Below, piece after piece: positions 35,001 to 46,882 of a DNA stretch of 64,000 bases (its first letter is position 1; each line of letters starts with the position of its first letter). Position numbers and translations under genes: made by a program. The DNA comes from Darksidea phi (lineage: Eukaryota > Ascomycota > Dothideomycetes > Pleosporales > Lentitheciaceae). Under the pieces are notes generated by a model. That model was not told the DNA's origin and made no database searches. It was given only the letters and a program-made list of their open reading frames with translations. The stretch spans positions 1 to 64,000 of the forward strand of contig JASJFT010000217.1 of assembly GCA_030770425.1 (NCBI GenBank), given 5' to 3'.

Positions 35001-36430
35001 TTGATGTTGCCAAGCTGAAGAACGGCAGCCACTGTCCGCAGAATAGAGGATTGGTCTTTTTCAGAGAAGCCCATGACATGGAAAGCTTCGACCAAAGCAT
35101 TCCACTCGTCACAGTCGGAGACTCCGGAAATGACGTCGTTTCCTTGCTTAGTGTAGTCGAAATCTTCCACGTCTAGGCCGTTCAAGAGGAAGTCCCGCTT
35201 CATCTGCTGGTCAGCGCCGCGGAGGAGCTGGTAGAACACATGGTAGTTCCGCTCATTCGAATTGAGCCTGACAACCCTAGACTTCTCCAAAAGATACCAG
35301 TCGATGTAAGCTCCAGCAATCTGTCCGGTGCGTGTAAACTCGATTCTAATGAATTTACCAAACCGAGACGAATTGTTATTCCGCACCGTTTGGGCATTAC
35401 CAAACGCTTCGAGGATGGGGTTCGCACGCAGGATCTGCTCCGAGAGGTTCGAGTGTTGCCGACCGCCGGATTTCGCTCGAGGGGTGTCTGAAGTTGCGAC
35501 GGCGGCCAGGTACTGTATGACCTTCTTTGTGTTCTCCGTTTTGCCAGCACCGGATTCACCACTGCACTTTATTAGCGTATGTTTTGGGTTGCGAAACAGA
35601 GACTCACGTCACGAGGATGCTCTGGTTGGCGCCTTCTTCGACTAGATTTCGGAACGCCTCGTCGGCCATGGCAAAAATGTGAGGCTTGGTCTCCTCTCGA
35701 CTCCTGCCCCTATACATGTTTATGTAGTCTCTTGAGTATATCGGAAGTGGGCAGTACGGGTTGACCGTCACCAAAAAGAGGCCCGAGTAAGTCTATGTGA
35801 ATCAGTCGCTTGTTCTTCCCCGAGAACGGCCAAACGTACGTATATCAGATCGGCTTGATAGCGCATGTGCAGGTTGTGGATGACGGAAGGCTCATTCAGA
35901 TGCGTGAGCTCTGCCATGTCATTGGCTTTGTCGAACTTGGCCGGATTGACCTTGTCGACCGAGTCTGCGTCCACCTCGTGCTGTGCGCCATCGTCACACT
36001 GGACCAGCAGCATACCTCCTGGTCTCTCTTCCACTATCCACCCGCGCACAAATGCCGTCTTTGCGTCTCGCAGCCAAACATAGCGCTTTCCAGAGAAGTC
36101 ATTCTCCCCCTCGATCCCACGCACTTCTGCTATGTCTTGAGAATCGTCCGCGATGAACTGCGGCGCAAACGTGCCGACAGGTGTGCTGTTTCGACTTGAA
36201 TTGGAGCGAAACCGGGTCGAATCACTGCGTCCCATCGCAGGACTGCTCAGCTGGACGAGCGACTGGTTGCGTGCGTGGGCCATGCCGGGCTGTGATTCCG
36301 CCAGCGGGTAGGATACAAGGGCGGACTTGGGACGGGAGACGGCGGGGGTTGGTCCCTGAGACGGCGATACTGAATTCCTCGCAAAAGGGCTGTTACGCCA
36401 TCGGGGTCCGTTCTGAGCAGGAGCGCTCAT
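29007..36430 (-). CDS. Class II myosin heavy chain
   Basis: Exons 36430-35840, 35792-35608, 35561-29564 and 29504-29007 give 2423 aa, the size of fungal cytokinetic myosin II (Myo1/Myo2/MyoB type). Residues 1-120 are a serine-rich fungal extension, then an SH3-like N-domain. In the motor: P-loop GESGAGKT (260-267, completed across an intron), switch I NNNSSRFGK (320-328), switch II DIAGFEIFED (550-559) and an actin-binding HFVRCILPNHKK region. An IQ-type segment (SAARGFIQRRLAHKR) follows near 875. About 1,450 residues of near-continuous coiled coil, rich in E/K/R/L heptads, form the tail. It drives the contractile ring at septation. Long open frames on the opposite strand are shadows. A 97-codon ORF in the -1 frame begins right at the stop. 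Confidence 0.95.
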
Positions 36431-36921
36431 GGTGTTGTTGTCGTATTAGCGTGGAAGGCGGGTGCGACGGCGTTTAGCTTCCTGCATCCGCGCTGCGCAT
36501 TATGCGGCGAATGTAAATAAGAGAATAGACGTGCGACGAAGCGCAGCTAACAACTATGTACAAGGAGGCGACAGATAGGCGTCGTCGGGGACGGTTGCAG
36601 TTACTAATGTGGAGGCACGGCGGGATGCTCCAGAGTTTGTTTACATGGATAGCCGCGCCCGAGCTCGAGCCTCCCGAGCAACCACGCCGCCCAGATCGCG
36701 TCGGTAGGGATCGCTCGCACGTGACTGAGCTAACCGCGCCTTAGCGCCGAGCTCTCTCGTTCCCCCAACGCCGCCCCGACCTCACTTGCTCGAACGCAAT
36801 CAACTGCTCTTCACCCTGTTCGGTGCCTTCAACTGCATCACCGCCAGATGAATACATAGCAGTCTCTGCCACTCGGGACATCGCGCGAACTCAACCCTTC
36901 GACCCGCCGCGCCGCTTCAAG
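36431..36921. promoter_or_regulatory. Shared divergent promoter region
   Basis: The myosin gene (minus) and the Red1-like gene (plus) start 491 bp apart, so their promoters share this GC-rich interval. I see no clear TATA box for either. Confidence 0.6.
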
Positions 36922-39900
36922 ATGGCCTCCAACTGGCAGCCGCCGTTCGGCATGCCTTTCGCGTCCCCGCTGCAGCAACCACAGCAGCAGGCGCAGAGCG
37001 CGCAACCGAACGGACAAGGTGGCCCTACCGATCAATACCATGCGCCCACCCCCGAAGCCTCTGCCAATTCATGGAACCTTCCCGGCCTGAACCTCCAGGC
37101 GTATAGCCAGAATGCTCAGCAGCCTCAATATCCAGTTTGTGAGTCCTAGTGCTACTTGTGCTCTAAGAGTCCTTGTGGAAGCTACCACTAACACTTGCAG
37201 CTGCCTGGCCGCCGCCTGTCCCAACTCCAGAGGCGTGGAATCAGATGCAACAGATGCACATGCACTTTCCGTTCATGATGCAGAATGGCGCCGTCCCCCC
37301 GCCACCAATTCCTGCAATGAGCTTTCCGCCGGCGCCCCTACCTCATACGCCTCTCACGCCTTTCCAGAATACGGTTCCTTCCGGCTCCTTTCCTACGCCG
37401 TCGGCCCAACCCATCCAGCCCGCTCATCAGCCGACCCCGCTTCTAGCACCACATGCAGTAGCAAACGACAGCCACAATGAAGTGATGGATAGTGACAAAG
37501 AGGACGGAGAAGTGAGTGAAGGAGACCAAACCGCTCCTTCACTCGCCAGCCAAGACCGTCGGTATCCAGAACCGCCTCGCTCAGTCCCCCAAGACAACCC
37601 CACGGCTGTTCAAAAAGAACCTCACGCTCCTGAGCAACCCGCCACCAGCCCAATGTCCAATCCGCCTGTACAACACGAGCAGAAGCGAGTAGAAATGTCA
37701 GACTCTTCCGGCAGCACGGCGCAACAACGGGAGGATGCGAAGCAGTTCATTCGCCTGTTGCACCAGAATAATATGGGCTATCGTACCCTTGCTGACGAGG
37801 GCCTCGATGCTGCCCCACTAAGGGAACTGTATCGTAGTCTGAACCTGCCCTCGGAACCGGAGCCGGTGCCGCCACCCAAGCCTAGCAACGCAGCATCTGC
37901 TCGTGCGACTGCCGCAGGACCCGCATCTCGCGGCGCTGCTCCACCAGTCACGAATGGCACGGAACCAACTGCCTCGCTGAAGACCAATGTGGCTGCCGTC
38001 CCATCTACCGTGGATCGCAAAGACTACATTGCGCGACTGCAAGCTGCGAAGCTGGCGCACGCCAAAGTCACAACTCCGCAGCAGACACCGCCGGCATCAG
38101 TCCCGCCCGTTGCGGATAACCTGCAGCCTTCGGCAGCTGCCAGTACTGGACACGCCGAAACAGAAGAAGAGAAAAAAGCCCGGACAACTGAGTTGATCAG
38201 ACAGCGTCTTGAGGCTCTGAAGAAGAACCCGTCTTCGCCAGCCGCACCTCTAGCTGCCAGACTCCCGGCTACTCAACCTACCTTCAATGTGGCTGCTTCC
38301 TCAACCTCAGTGCCAGTTTTACAAACTTCGCCGTCCACCACTAACACCCAAATACCGCCCATTGTACCATCGCCGCAGTTTTCCGGGATTCCGGGGTTGT
38401 TTATGAACTCGCAATCGGATGCTAACTATGGCCCAGTATCGTCTACCCCCGTTCAGAGTACCGGCGGAGCCAGAACCCGAAAGCGTCACTTCAAGTCGGA
38501 AATAATCGCAGTCGCAGCCACAGGCAACGCGAGCCTTGGACAAACTCGAACTTCTCACAGTGGACTGGCCTCCGAGCCAACGTTGGTCGACGTCAGCGAC
38601 GGCGAGTACGAAGGTAGTGAAATGGACATGAGCGACGACCACGCTGCCAAGCCAGTTACTGCGACGCCATCAGCTTCAAATCGTAATGAACAACCAGATG
38701 TTCGTGCGTCTCCAGTTACGGCCAATCTCCCTTCTCGACCCGCATCCGTCCACCCTGCGGCGTCTACTGTCGGCACCCCTGGACCACAGACCCCCGGCAG
38801 TCAGGCGCGCTCAGAACAGTTGAATAACACCGAACTGGAACTTGCACGCTTGAAGGTAGTAGTGCAAAGGAAGATGAAGGAAGCCCGAGAGAAGAAGCTT
38901 TTGGCAGCCGCGGCCTCTCCTAAACCATCCGACCCGCCGAATGAGCTATCGAAGGTACAACCAGTAGCCATTGTCAGCCAGTTAGACCAAACTGCACAAG
39001 AACCGCAAGTGCCATTTCCGGCATCTAAAAGGGCACAAGACACAGCACGGGAGTCCAAAAGACGACGAAGGGCAGAGATAGAGTCCGGTCTGCCTTCTCT
39101 GGACGCCGAAATAGCGAGCAATGCCGTTAGAATGGCTCAACTCACTAAAGAGATTGAGGAGCTTGCTGCAAACAATGAGAAGATGAAGCAGGACAAGGAG
39201 CGGCTTGTTCGGGAGCTTGAAAACCTTGGAATTGATACGGAAGGAATGCCGCATGCAGAGCTTCAGGCGAAAAAGGATGAGATTGAACGTGAACGGGAAG
39301 CCGTATCCGAAAACCAAATGCAGGACACCTCTGGGGAATTGCCTGCTGCTTCACCCGATCGTGCGGAGATCACAATCACCGATGTTATCGTACCGTCTCA
39401 AAACGTAGCTGTCCCACAAGAGAATCTTCGCGCCCTCGAAGACAGTGAGCAGCTTCCCTCGGTGCATCAAATCTCAACCTTTGCGACGGCACCTGAGCCA
39501 TTGGCCAATGTATCTACCGATACTCGGAAAACCTTACAGGTGGAGGTGCCCCATCATCCTGCTCTTCTTGATGATATCGACAGAGATGGTCAAGAAGCAG
39601 CAGGAGTGCAGCAGTCAACGGCACCTTCTGACGACGAGGACTTCTACTCTCCTGCACCCGCCGAGAGTATTCCTACAACCCCCGAACATGAGGGCCCCGT
39701 CGCCTCGCATTTGGATGCGATCCCTCTATCCGAACAAGGTGAGGTCGCAATGTCTGAGTCCGAGGAGGAATATGAGCCTGAAGAGCTCGAGATTCCGCCG
39801 GAGCCTCCAGCGTTGAATGTAGACGGTCAAGGCACTGCTGTTGTACACAGCTCGTCCGCATCCTCTCTGACTCCGTCCCCAGCTGTTGATGAAGAGGTGT

Positions 39901-40763
39901 ATGAGCCGCCTGACATTGACCAACCGATGCTCGACATCGAGCCCAGTCAGACAGCCATGAACAACAACCTGGGTGCCCAACACGGCGAAGCCGAGGATGG
40001 AGCCATGGACATTTCATCGCCATCCGCCGAGGCCGACTCATCCGATTCCCCATCGCCTTCTCCAGCGGCCAAAACTTCCCCTGAGCAGATTGCGTTTAAC
40101 ATGAACATGCAGCATTCTGCGACTGTTGCTGACGATTTAGCACCACAGTTACAAGCCGAGCCACCAGCAGCCGCAGTGTCGGGAGTTGAGGCATCTGTAC
40201 GTGTACGATCTCCCTGAGAGCTTCGCTAACAAATTGAAGGTAGTAATATCGAAAGATGATCCAGAGCCGGCGGTTTTCGTGCCGTACGAGAGCCCTTTGA
40301 AGCATTTCAAGTCGTACCGTTACCACCCAAATTACGCGCAGGAAATTCCCAGTGGTTTCTTGTCTATGACTTTCAGCCATCAGATTGATCCAGATCAGCC
40401 AGTTTGCCCTACCGAAGCAGATGGAATTGCTTGCCCTGGCACTCCCTGTCCGTATCAACACTTTCGGGGCATGAATATTACCGGTGCGTGTCCGGATCGT
40501 TCCACCGATCTCGTTCGTTTCTCTTACCCTTGTACGCAGACTAACTGGGACATTTTGATATAGGCGAGAAACTTTTGGTGCAGCTAGGTACCGCGAACCC
40601 CGGAAAGACGCCCGATGAGAGGCAGCGCTGGAACGATGGACTGCGCGGCCTTTTGAAAGATCTCCGTCAACGAAACATCAAAGATCCCAATGGCATTGCC
40701 ATGGAGATTACGCGATACCGTCGCCAGTTCCTCAACGACGAATCGAGGGTGGTCAGTCTTTGA
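36922..40763 (+). CDS. Red1/ZFC3H1-like zinc-finger protein
   Basis: Exons 36922-37138, 37201-40196, 40240-40483 and 40564-40763 give 1218 aa. The first ~1050 residues are low-complexity: proline/glutamine-rich at the start, a charged coiled-coil segment near 645-740, and acidic stretches with SDSEE/EYEPEELEIPPEP. Only the C-terminus is a conserved domain, the putative zinc finger zf-C3H1, with Cys1127-x8-Cys1136-x4-Cys1141-x3-His1145 followed by a helical basic segment. This combination is that of Red1 in fission yeast and ZFC3H1 in animals, the scaffold linking the Mtr4-like helicase to the nuclear exosome. The assignment rests on the finger plus architecture. The 43-bp third intron has GTACGT and CTAAC; unspliced, the frame stops 21 nt downstream. 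Confidence 0.75.
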
Positions 40764-41673
40764 CCTTCGGCGTTGTAGAGCCAGCCTTCCTCCAACAGTA
40801 GACCGCCACCGTTACCTGTGGAGCGATGTCTCCAATGCCGGTGCGGATTTACAGATCTTCTGTGTCACCTCTCTAGTTTCCTTCTAATAACACCCATATA
40901 GGGTGAACGTCAGTGCCTCGTTTTCTTCAACGGCTGTTTGTTCCTTACCAGCCCCTAACCGTACTACATCCCTTGAAGTGGTGTCTCTGTCCTTAAAGTT
41001 GCACGGTTTCCGGGTCTTTTCTGAACATCGATACCCCCCTGCATGGTAACGGAGTTGGCTGCAAGTTCTGGATGAGCAGAAGCAGGATTGGAATAATTTC
41101 GGTCGTATACAAAAAACCGGAGTATGGATATGTACAAGCTGCCATCACCTCACGCTACTGCCACTGGAAGTATCACCAACCACTCCCAGCATTACCGTCA
41201 TGCAGGTGCGAGATCCATGTCCGTCTCGATATGCCGAGTGGAGGTAGCCCGGGGTCGATGGTAGTGTTAACAACGATGGCGCTTCTTAGCTAGATAAATG
41301 AAAGTACAACATTCGGTATTATGATCGACGTCTACAGCATGGACAGCCTAAAACTCGTGCAGTGCCTTTGGGCACCGATTTCTAAGCGATTCCATCATGT
41401 GTTGTCATGTAGGCGCAGATGGTGGTTGTCATGGCTGGGAAAGCTGGTGCTGTACTACCTCACAATGTTTCCCGAATGGAGAGTACATATGATATTTGCG
41501 GATCCGCACGCAGATCCCGTTGTCGATCCGCCGCGTTTGCTCACTCCGCGCTGCTTCCGTGGTCCATAGGTAATATCGATGTTCGCGGGTGCGACTGCGG
41601 CTAAATTTCAGGAACCAGACTGCGTATACGACGTATGACGTTCTGCAATGGTACCCTGAGATAGAGCGTTACG
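40764..41673. other. Intergenic, no gene seen
   Basis: Short ORFs only (for example 41321-41569 plus) with no domain, signal peptide or splice support. No RNA gene is recognised. Confidence 0.5.
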
Positions 41674-41681
41674 GTATAAAT
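41674..41681 (+). promoter_or_regulatory. Probable TATA box of the secreted-protein gene
   Basis: TATAAATA lies 125 bp before the ATG at 41806, followed by a CT- and A-rich leader typical of highly expressed fungal secreted-protein genes. It is assigned by position and sequence only. Confidence 0.4.
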
Positions 41682-41805
41682 ATCTAGTAGATGAATTCAA
41701 AGGATCGCATTTAAGATCAACTTTATTCGAGCATTCCAACTTTCGCTATTCTTCCTACCTCAACCTCTACATCTACTATCTACTTCCACACCCCTACAAC
41801 CAACC

Positions 41806-42163
41806 ATGCACACCAAACTCACCATCATCACCGTCTTCCTCACCACTTCCCTTAGCCTCGCCTCCCCCCTCGCCCTGTCCAAACGCTGGACGTGCGGTGG
41901 CGTCGCTCCAGCGTTTAGCTGCGAGCCTGCAGCGGGCTGTAAGAACGAGACTGCGTGGGGCGATTGCGCGTATGCGCGCGGGTTGAATAAATGTGGCGAT
42001 CCGATGCCTAATCAGACGGTACCGGTTAGCACGTGTCAGGGGGCGGCTTTCAGTGCTTGCGGTGAGTTTTCTTCTCTTGTTGTTGTGTCATGTTGGGTTT
42101 GAGAAGTGAGACGATGGAGGATGATGTTGTGCTGACGGGCCTGTAGAGACGGAATTTTGTTAG
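41806..42163 (+). CDS. Small cysteine-rich secreted protein (effector-like)
   Basis: Exons 41806-42061 and 42147-42163 (85-bp intron) give 90 aa. A signal peptide spans about residues 1-19 (hydrophobic IITVFLTTSLSLA). A Kex2-type Lys-Arg at 26-27 precedes the mature part, which would start WTCGG. The mature region has eight cysteines, enough for four disulfides, and two N-x-T/S sequons (NET, NQT). The last codons, ending in Cys, lie in a 17-nt exon that restores an even cysteine number. Size, processing site and cysteine content fit fungal secreted effectors or antimicrobial-type proteins. I do not recognise the fold, and a role on host or competitors is inference. Confidence 0.75.
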
Positions 42164-43163
42164 AGAGTGGTGTAGTGGACGGCTTCGTGGGGAAGGGTGG
42201 GAGAGGAAATAACTAAGCACGCCGTTGTTGGGACTTTGGGAACGGAAAAGGTTTTCATAGCACTATTCGCTTTCCAGTACTTGAAATGTAGTGTCATGGC
42301 CAACTCACAACGGACCCTCGAGCGGGGGCTTTGAGAAGTTTGTCTATTGCAGGAGAGGCCAGAGATAATCCCTTTTTACCGGCTACAATATACTGTATGA
42401 GCACATCACGGAACTTATCGCTCCTTGAAGATCTTGTGTCAACCTTTTCGCGTCCGATGTCTTGCAGTCTCCCCATTCTTAAGTTCTAACCCCCATTTCA
42501 TCGCCCCACAACCAAGTATAGCCCCACCATCTTCACCTCGTCTATCAAAGCGAGATGCATCGTGAATGGGTTATATACAAACTGTGCGCACGATAGTAGC
42601 AACGTGAACATCGTTGAAAGCTCTTGAGGAATAGCCTAAAGAATGTTAATTTGCGGCAGCGTTCCTTTGACGTGTATATGCGCAAGGGCTGGCGTTGGTT
42701 ACGCGCCCCCATGTGTCGTAGAGTTTGCTTCCTAGCTTGAAAACTAGGTTAGATCAACACGTTCAAGTCTGCATGCTTTGCTTTATATAGCTAAACCTTG
42801 ATGTGTTGGATATGTACTTCTGAATCACCTTTGAAGTCTCGAATGGCTTCACCGAAAATGGGTCTAGCTATCTACAACATGATCGTGTCAGCGTTCGCGC
42901 GAGACTCACTCGTCGTCGGAGGTAGTGGATTATACTCGAGAAGGTGGAAACCCATCCTCGATTCCTCGTCTTTAGCTAGCATAGCATCTATGTTGTGTAA
43001 GCTGAATACACGGTGCGGGAATCGGCTAAAGCTGGCCGAAGCCTTCCTTCTAAAGCCCACTACGAACGCTAAATCGCTCGATCGTAAATCCTAAACATTC
43101 CACCCGTCAGTGCCATCAAAGCGGCACTTCGACAATCTTCCTAACTTCTCTTTCCAACTTATC
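42164..43163. other. Intergenic, no gene seen
   Basis: This is 3' flank sequence of two convergent genes. ORFs of 60-98 codons are present, but none has family features. Confidence 0.5.
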
Positions 43164-44033
43164 TCAGGACCCCCCACCCCCCAGCCCCAACACAGCCATC
43201 CCCATCATCGCCCCACCTCCACCAACCGCCGCACTCCCCGCATACTTAGCAAACCTCGCACCACCATACCGACCCCCCGCCAATGCCGTCTTCTCCACAC
43301 CAAACGCAACCCACAACCGCGTCGCCCAAAGCGTAAGCAACAACTCCCTCCATGTCTGATCCAAATCGGGACACAACTCGATCGTGGGCACAAGTCCTCC
43401 ATCTTCCCCCACCTTGAGCATCTCCGTTGCCACTACCCTACCCTGACTATCCTTCCACTGTGACGCGTCCAACTCGCGCTTACGGTTGAGTTTCGTCGAG
43501 CCAAATGCACCGACCTTCTTACAACTCAGTATCTCCTTGCCCTTTGCGCCCGGCCGTGGTACATGCGTAACACGCCATGTGTTCAGTCTAAATTTCAACT
43601 CCAGCACCCCCGGTAAGCAGTGCCGGCGCTTGCCGATAATGTGATATTCATTGTCTAGGAGCGGCGGATCGTTTGCTTCGTAGAGTATGTATGTTTTGTC
43701 GAAGGCGAGGGGTGCGCTGCCTACTTGCTGGACTTCTTTTGCGCGGAGTCTGCGGATGCGGAAGTATACGCCTCGTTGGTCGAGGGGGCTGGATATTTGG
43801 AAGGCGGGGCCCGTCGCGTTGTGGATGAATGTGCCGTATATACTGAATGTCGTTTGTGCGTCGTCGAGGACGGCGTAGGCGGGTGGTTCGTCTGCTGGCG
43901 TCGGTTGAGGACTTATCGAGGGAGGGAGCGGAGTGGTGGCTGCGGTGGTGGCTTCGGTATAGGTGGGGATAGATTCTGGTATATTGGTTGGGCGAGCCTT
44001 TGCGGCTTCAGACGGGATATTTAGAAAAGCCAT
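43164..44033 (-). CDS. Conserved fungal protein of unknown function
   Basis: An intronless ORF of 289 aa starts at an ATG (MAFLNIPSEAAK). After a proline/threonine-rich N-terminus (~1-55) comes a beta-rich region (TTFSIYGTFIHN ... YHIIGKRRHCLPGVLELKFRLNTWRV) with a long helix near 215-250 (DLDQTWRELLLTLWATRLWVAFG). It ends in a glycine-rich hydrophobic tail (GGGGAMMGMAVLGLGGGGS). The layout resembles fungal proteins with a LURP1/tubby-like barrel, but I cannot confirm that from motifs. Length, clean frame and base composition support a real gene. There is no signal peptide. Confidence 0.7.
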   Translation of the reverse strand: MAFLNIPSEAAKARPTNIPESIPTYTEATTAATTPLPPSISPQPTPADEPPAYAVLDDAQTTFSIYGTFIHNATGPAFQISSPLDQRGVYFRIRRLRAKEVQQVGSAPLAFDKTYILYEANDPPLLDNEYHIIGKRRHCLPGVLELKFRLNTWRVTHVPRPGAKGKEILSCKKVGAFGSTKLNRKRELDASQWKDSQGRVVATEMLKVGEDGGLVPTIELCPDLDQTWRELLLTLWATRLWVAFGVEKTALAGGRYGGARFAKYAGSAAVGGGGAMMGMAVLGLGGGGS

Positions 44034-44803
44034 GATAATCAGAGCTTGCGCAGAAGCTTGAAAGGTATTCTGAGAGGAACGGAGGCGCCATGATGTAGGT
44101 GTAAAGCTAACAGGGCTACAATCGAGTTGTCAAGTGCTTATGAGTCTCAATGTGCGGGGTTGCCAAGCTGTGGCTGTGCAGCGAAAGGCATCGCAAGTAA
44201 CGACGGCGACAGCAGGACTGACTCCCCTGGAGCCGGGACTTGTGACTGTAAGGCTGACGACAGATGATGCTTTAGATCTAGTCGGAGTGGTCATGCAAGC
44301 TGATCACGCAGGTCCGGCTGATTGGGTGCATGCTTGCACCTACTCCACATCACACGGCTGCAAACGACTAATGATAGCCCCGCCTGCATAAGCCTTAGAA
44401 AAGCTTATTCAGAGGGCTTCAGGTAGTTGTTATACATGTAAGAGGTAAGTATTCAAATGTGTGTTGCCTTGATCCTGCGGCAGATCGCCGCATCAACGAT
44501 GACGCCGAGGATATCTTGGTAGACGCCGAGAACAGGGAAATAACCTTGAGGAAGGCTAACTCGGAGTAACTTTAGATATCCTAATTTGTCTGTACTCTCG
44601 CCTTGACTGGGATGGAGGGAATCGACCGTAAACGCTGGACACGAGATCTCTTTGTACCTGGAAAAGGCAGACTGGAACAATAAAAGAATATGCATTGATA
44701 CCGCCCAACTTCCGGGTGTCCGCCTTCCCGCAAACTCCAGAACCGTCCCCTTTCTAAATGCAACTACCATGTAACATGCCCTGACAGTAATAAGACTGCT
44801 GAT
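44034..44803. other. Intergenic, one doubtful ORF
   Basis: A 105-codon minus-strand ORF with an ATG start (44770-44453) directly follows the kinase stop and is most simply its 3' UTR. I see no domain and do not call it a gene. Confidence 0.45.
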
Positions 44804-46060
44804 TTACATATAATACGGGACGTGCTTCCTCCACCCCTCCGCGATCAAACAATGGTCCACCCCGGCCTCTAGGTCAGTGTACCAGCCGCCATTTCTCAAT
44901 CCGACCTCCTTCCTGTACCAATCGTTGATTTTGTCGCCTGATTTGAAGTCTAAGTCTACTAGTTTTGCTTCAATCGGAAGGCTGCTGCCGATATATGGTA
45001 TCCTAAGGAGTAAGGAGCAATCTCTCAAGGTCATTGCTAGACGTAAACGATGGGTGCTCATTTCGATATCATCGGTTTCCGGTTCCCAGAGGACCCCCTG
45101 AGGATCCAGCTGCACTTGCAGGTGCCTGAGGTGTTGCAGGAGATGGAAACCAGGCCCGCTAGTGAGATATTTAACGGCACGTTCGATGACGGTCTCGACG
45201 ATAATATCCGAATGCCCGTCAGAATGCTGTCTGAGTTTGTTCTTTACAACTTTCTCGATTAGATCCTTGTTGCCGGCCATGAGCTGGAGCGGACAGAGAT
45301 ACGGCGGTGGAGGCAGATCAGTGGTCGCTAACCGCTTCGCGTGCAGCGCACAGGTCCGGCACCGATAGGCGCCTGACGGGGCATTTGGCGAGGGTTCAAG
45401 CCACTTAGGCTTGAGTTCGACAGTGAGCGACACGCCTGGCGTAGAAGACATATCCGGCAGGAGGATACCCCTCTGCTCGCGCAAGGGTGCATTGGGGATT
45501 CCGGAAGGACCGTACTGCGCGTTCAGCAGCACCTTCAAAACATCTGCCGAGAGGAAGACGAGCTCTTGGTCTATCAAATATTCCTCGTACGAGGATGATG
45601 GTAACATTGCCAACGGGTCCTGACGGCCACTAGGAAGCATGATTCCGCGCTCGCTGGGCACGCTGTCTGGCGATTTGGGCCGGAAAAGCGGCCTAACTTC
45701 TTTTTCGAATGCTGCTACGATGTCGTCGGATCCAAGCGTCTTAGGCTTGCCTTTGCTGATGCGGAGGACTTTTCCGAGAATAGTCGACCGGGGAAGAGTC
45801 TTGTCATCGTGAAGGAAGACGAAACAGGGCATCTGTCGCGGTGGACAAGGCCGGAGCCGGAAGACGGCATTGGCGGCGCCCTCGTTGAGGAATTCAAAAG
45901 TTACAGTGTCGTTGCCGACATCATCCTGAGGCCGGGCCAAACAGCATTGGGTCTTAGGACGTGGATGCGCCGGGGCCGCGGCAGTAGTCGGATCATCGCT
46001 TGCGCTCGAGCTTCCTTCCGACGACACTGGGCTAGACAAGCCTTCTTGCGACATTGCCAT
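44804..46060 (-). CDS. IPK1: Inositol-pentakisphosphate 2-kinase
   Basis: A single exon of 418 aa from the first in-frame ATG at 46060; the frame stays open 25 codons further upstream but without ATG. The enzyme phosphorylates inositol pentakisphosphate at position 2 to make phytate (IP6), which supports mRNA export and signalling. Family signatures are FLNEGAANAVFRL (57-69), VELKPKWLEPSP (214-225), a Cys-rich segment CRTCALH (234-240), and a C-terminal AKLVDLDFKS block (~366) followed by GGWYTDLE. Residues 1-45 are serine-rich and not conserved. The yeast symbol is used for the orthologue. Confidence 0.88.
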   Translation of the reverse strand: MAMSQEGLSSPVSSEGSSSASDDPTTAAAPAHPRPKTQCCLARPQDDVGNDTVTFEFLNEGAANAVFRLRPCPPRQMPCFVFLHDDKTLPRSTILGKVLRISKGKPKTLGSDDIVAAFEKEVRPLFRPKSPDSVPSERGIMLPSGRQDPLAMLPSSSYEEYLIDQELVFLSADVLKVLLNAQYGPSGIPNAPLREQRGILLPDMSSTPGVSLTVELKPKWLEPSPNAPSGAYRCRTCALHAKRLATTDLPPPPYLCPLQLMAGNKDLIEKVVKNKLRQHSDGHSDIIVETVIERAVKYLTSGPGFHLLQHLRHLQVQLDPQGVLWEPETDDIEMSTHRLRLAMTLRDCSLLLRIPYIGSSLPIEAKLVDLDFKSGDKINDWYRKEVGLRNGGWYTDLEAGVDHCLIAEGWRKHVPYYM

Positions 46061-46283
46061 GAGAGAGGATTTGTGCTGAGACTGCGGGCTGGAATGACGT
46101 GTGCCGTCGGACAGAATGCAATAGCCTTGCGGCAAGTGTCGTTATGGCGAGGGAGCCGACGGCTTTTGGTAGAGATGGTATTGACGAGCGCTGTCGAGGA
46201 ATGTAGCCGGCTACGATGTGTTGGCCCGGGGGTCCAGGACTGGGAAAGCACCACTCGTCATGCGCTGTGGTCGCCTCTTCCCG

Positions 46284-46703
46284 TCATTCCTTGAAAAGCG
46301 GGCGGAGTGGAGCGGCCTCAGTAGCGTGTGCTGCGCCTTCGAGCTCCCAGGTGTGAAAGTGCGATTCGTGCTGCCTATGCGACATGAAGTCGGCGACGCT
46401 GGATACGTGGGCGCCGATTGACGGTTGGAGTCGCCAGCTCGGAATGCGCTGCAGATCGTGGTCGCTGTTAAGTTGCCGGCGATGCAGCGGTGGGAGAGGG
46501 CGCAAGTGCTCGTTCATTTGGGCGGGATCGGTGTGGCCTGTGGCTTTAAAAGGTTGGAGCTCGTCTCTCGTAGCGCGCTCCCGGTACCAGCATCTGAACT
46601 CGCGTGGCGTGGGCCCGTGATGTGCAGATGTAAGCCGCACTAGCCCGTTCGCGACAGTAAGCCGAATCTCATCTTCACTCCAGTCGATCTTCTGGTGAGA
46701 CAA
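46284..46703 (-). CDS. Uncertain ORF upstream of IPK1
   Basis: 139 stop-free codons encode an arginine- and histidine-rich sequence (IDWSEDEIRLTVANGLVRL near the start). The frame begins with TTG, not ATG, though CCAG|AAG at the 5' side could be a splice acceptor for an unseen exon. I recognise no family. It may equally be 5' leader sequence of IPK1 or noise. Confidence 0.22.
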   Translation of the reverse strand: MSHQKIDWSEDEIRLTVANGLVRLTSAHHGPTPREFRCWYRERATRDELQPFKATGHTDPAQMNEHLRPLPPLHRRQLNSDHDLQRIPSWRLQPSIGAHVSSVADFMSHRQHESHFHTWELEGAAHATEAAPLRPLFKE

Positions 46704-46882
46704 GGGCAGGGATGCGCTCCTATTGCTATCATCTATAATGCCTGGTTCTGCAAAGATGGTGGTATGACCAGGATCAGGTGTGCTACCAATAATACGCCCA
46801 TTACAGTGCCCGCTGCAACCCGTGCCTGCACGTCCCTAAATAGCCCCCTGAACGCCGCGCTCCAGGGTATCCCAAAAGCACA

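Noticed and set aside
44453..44770. 105-codon ORF after IPK1
   Set aside because: Most simply the 3' UTR of IPK1; no domain or signal peptide.
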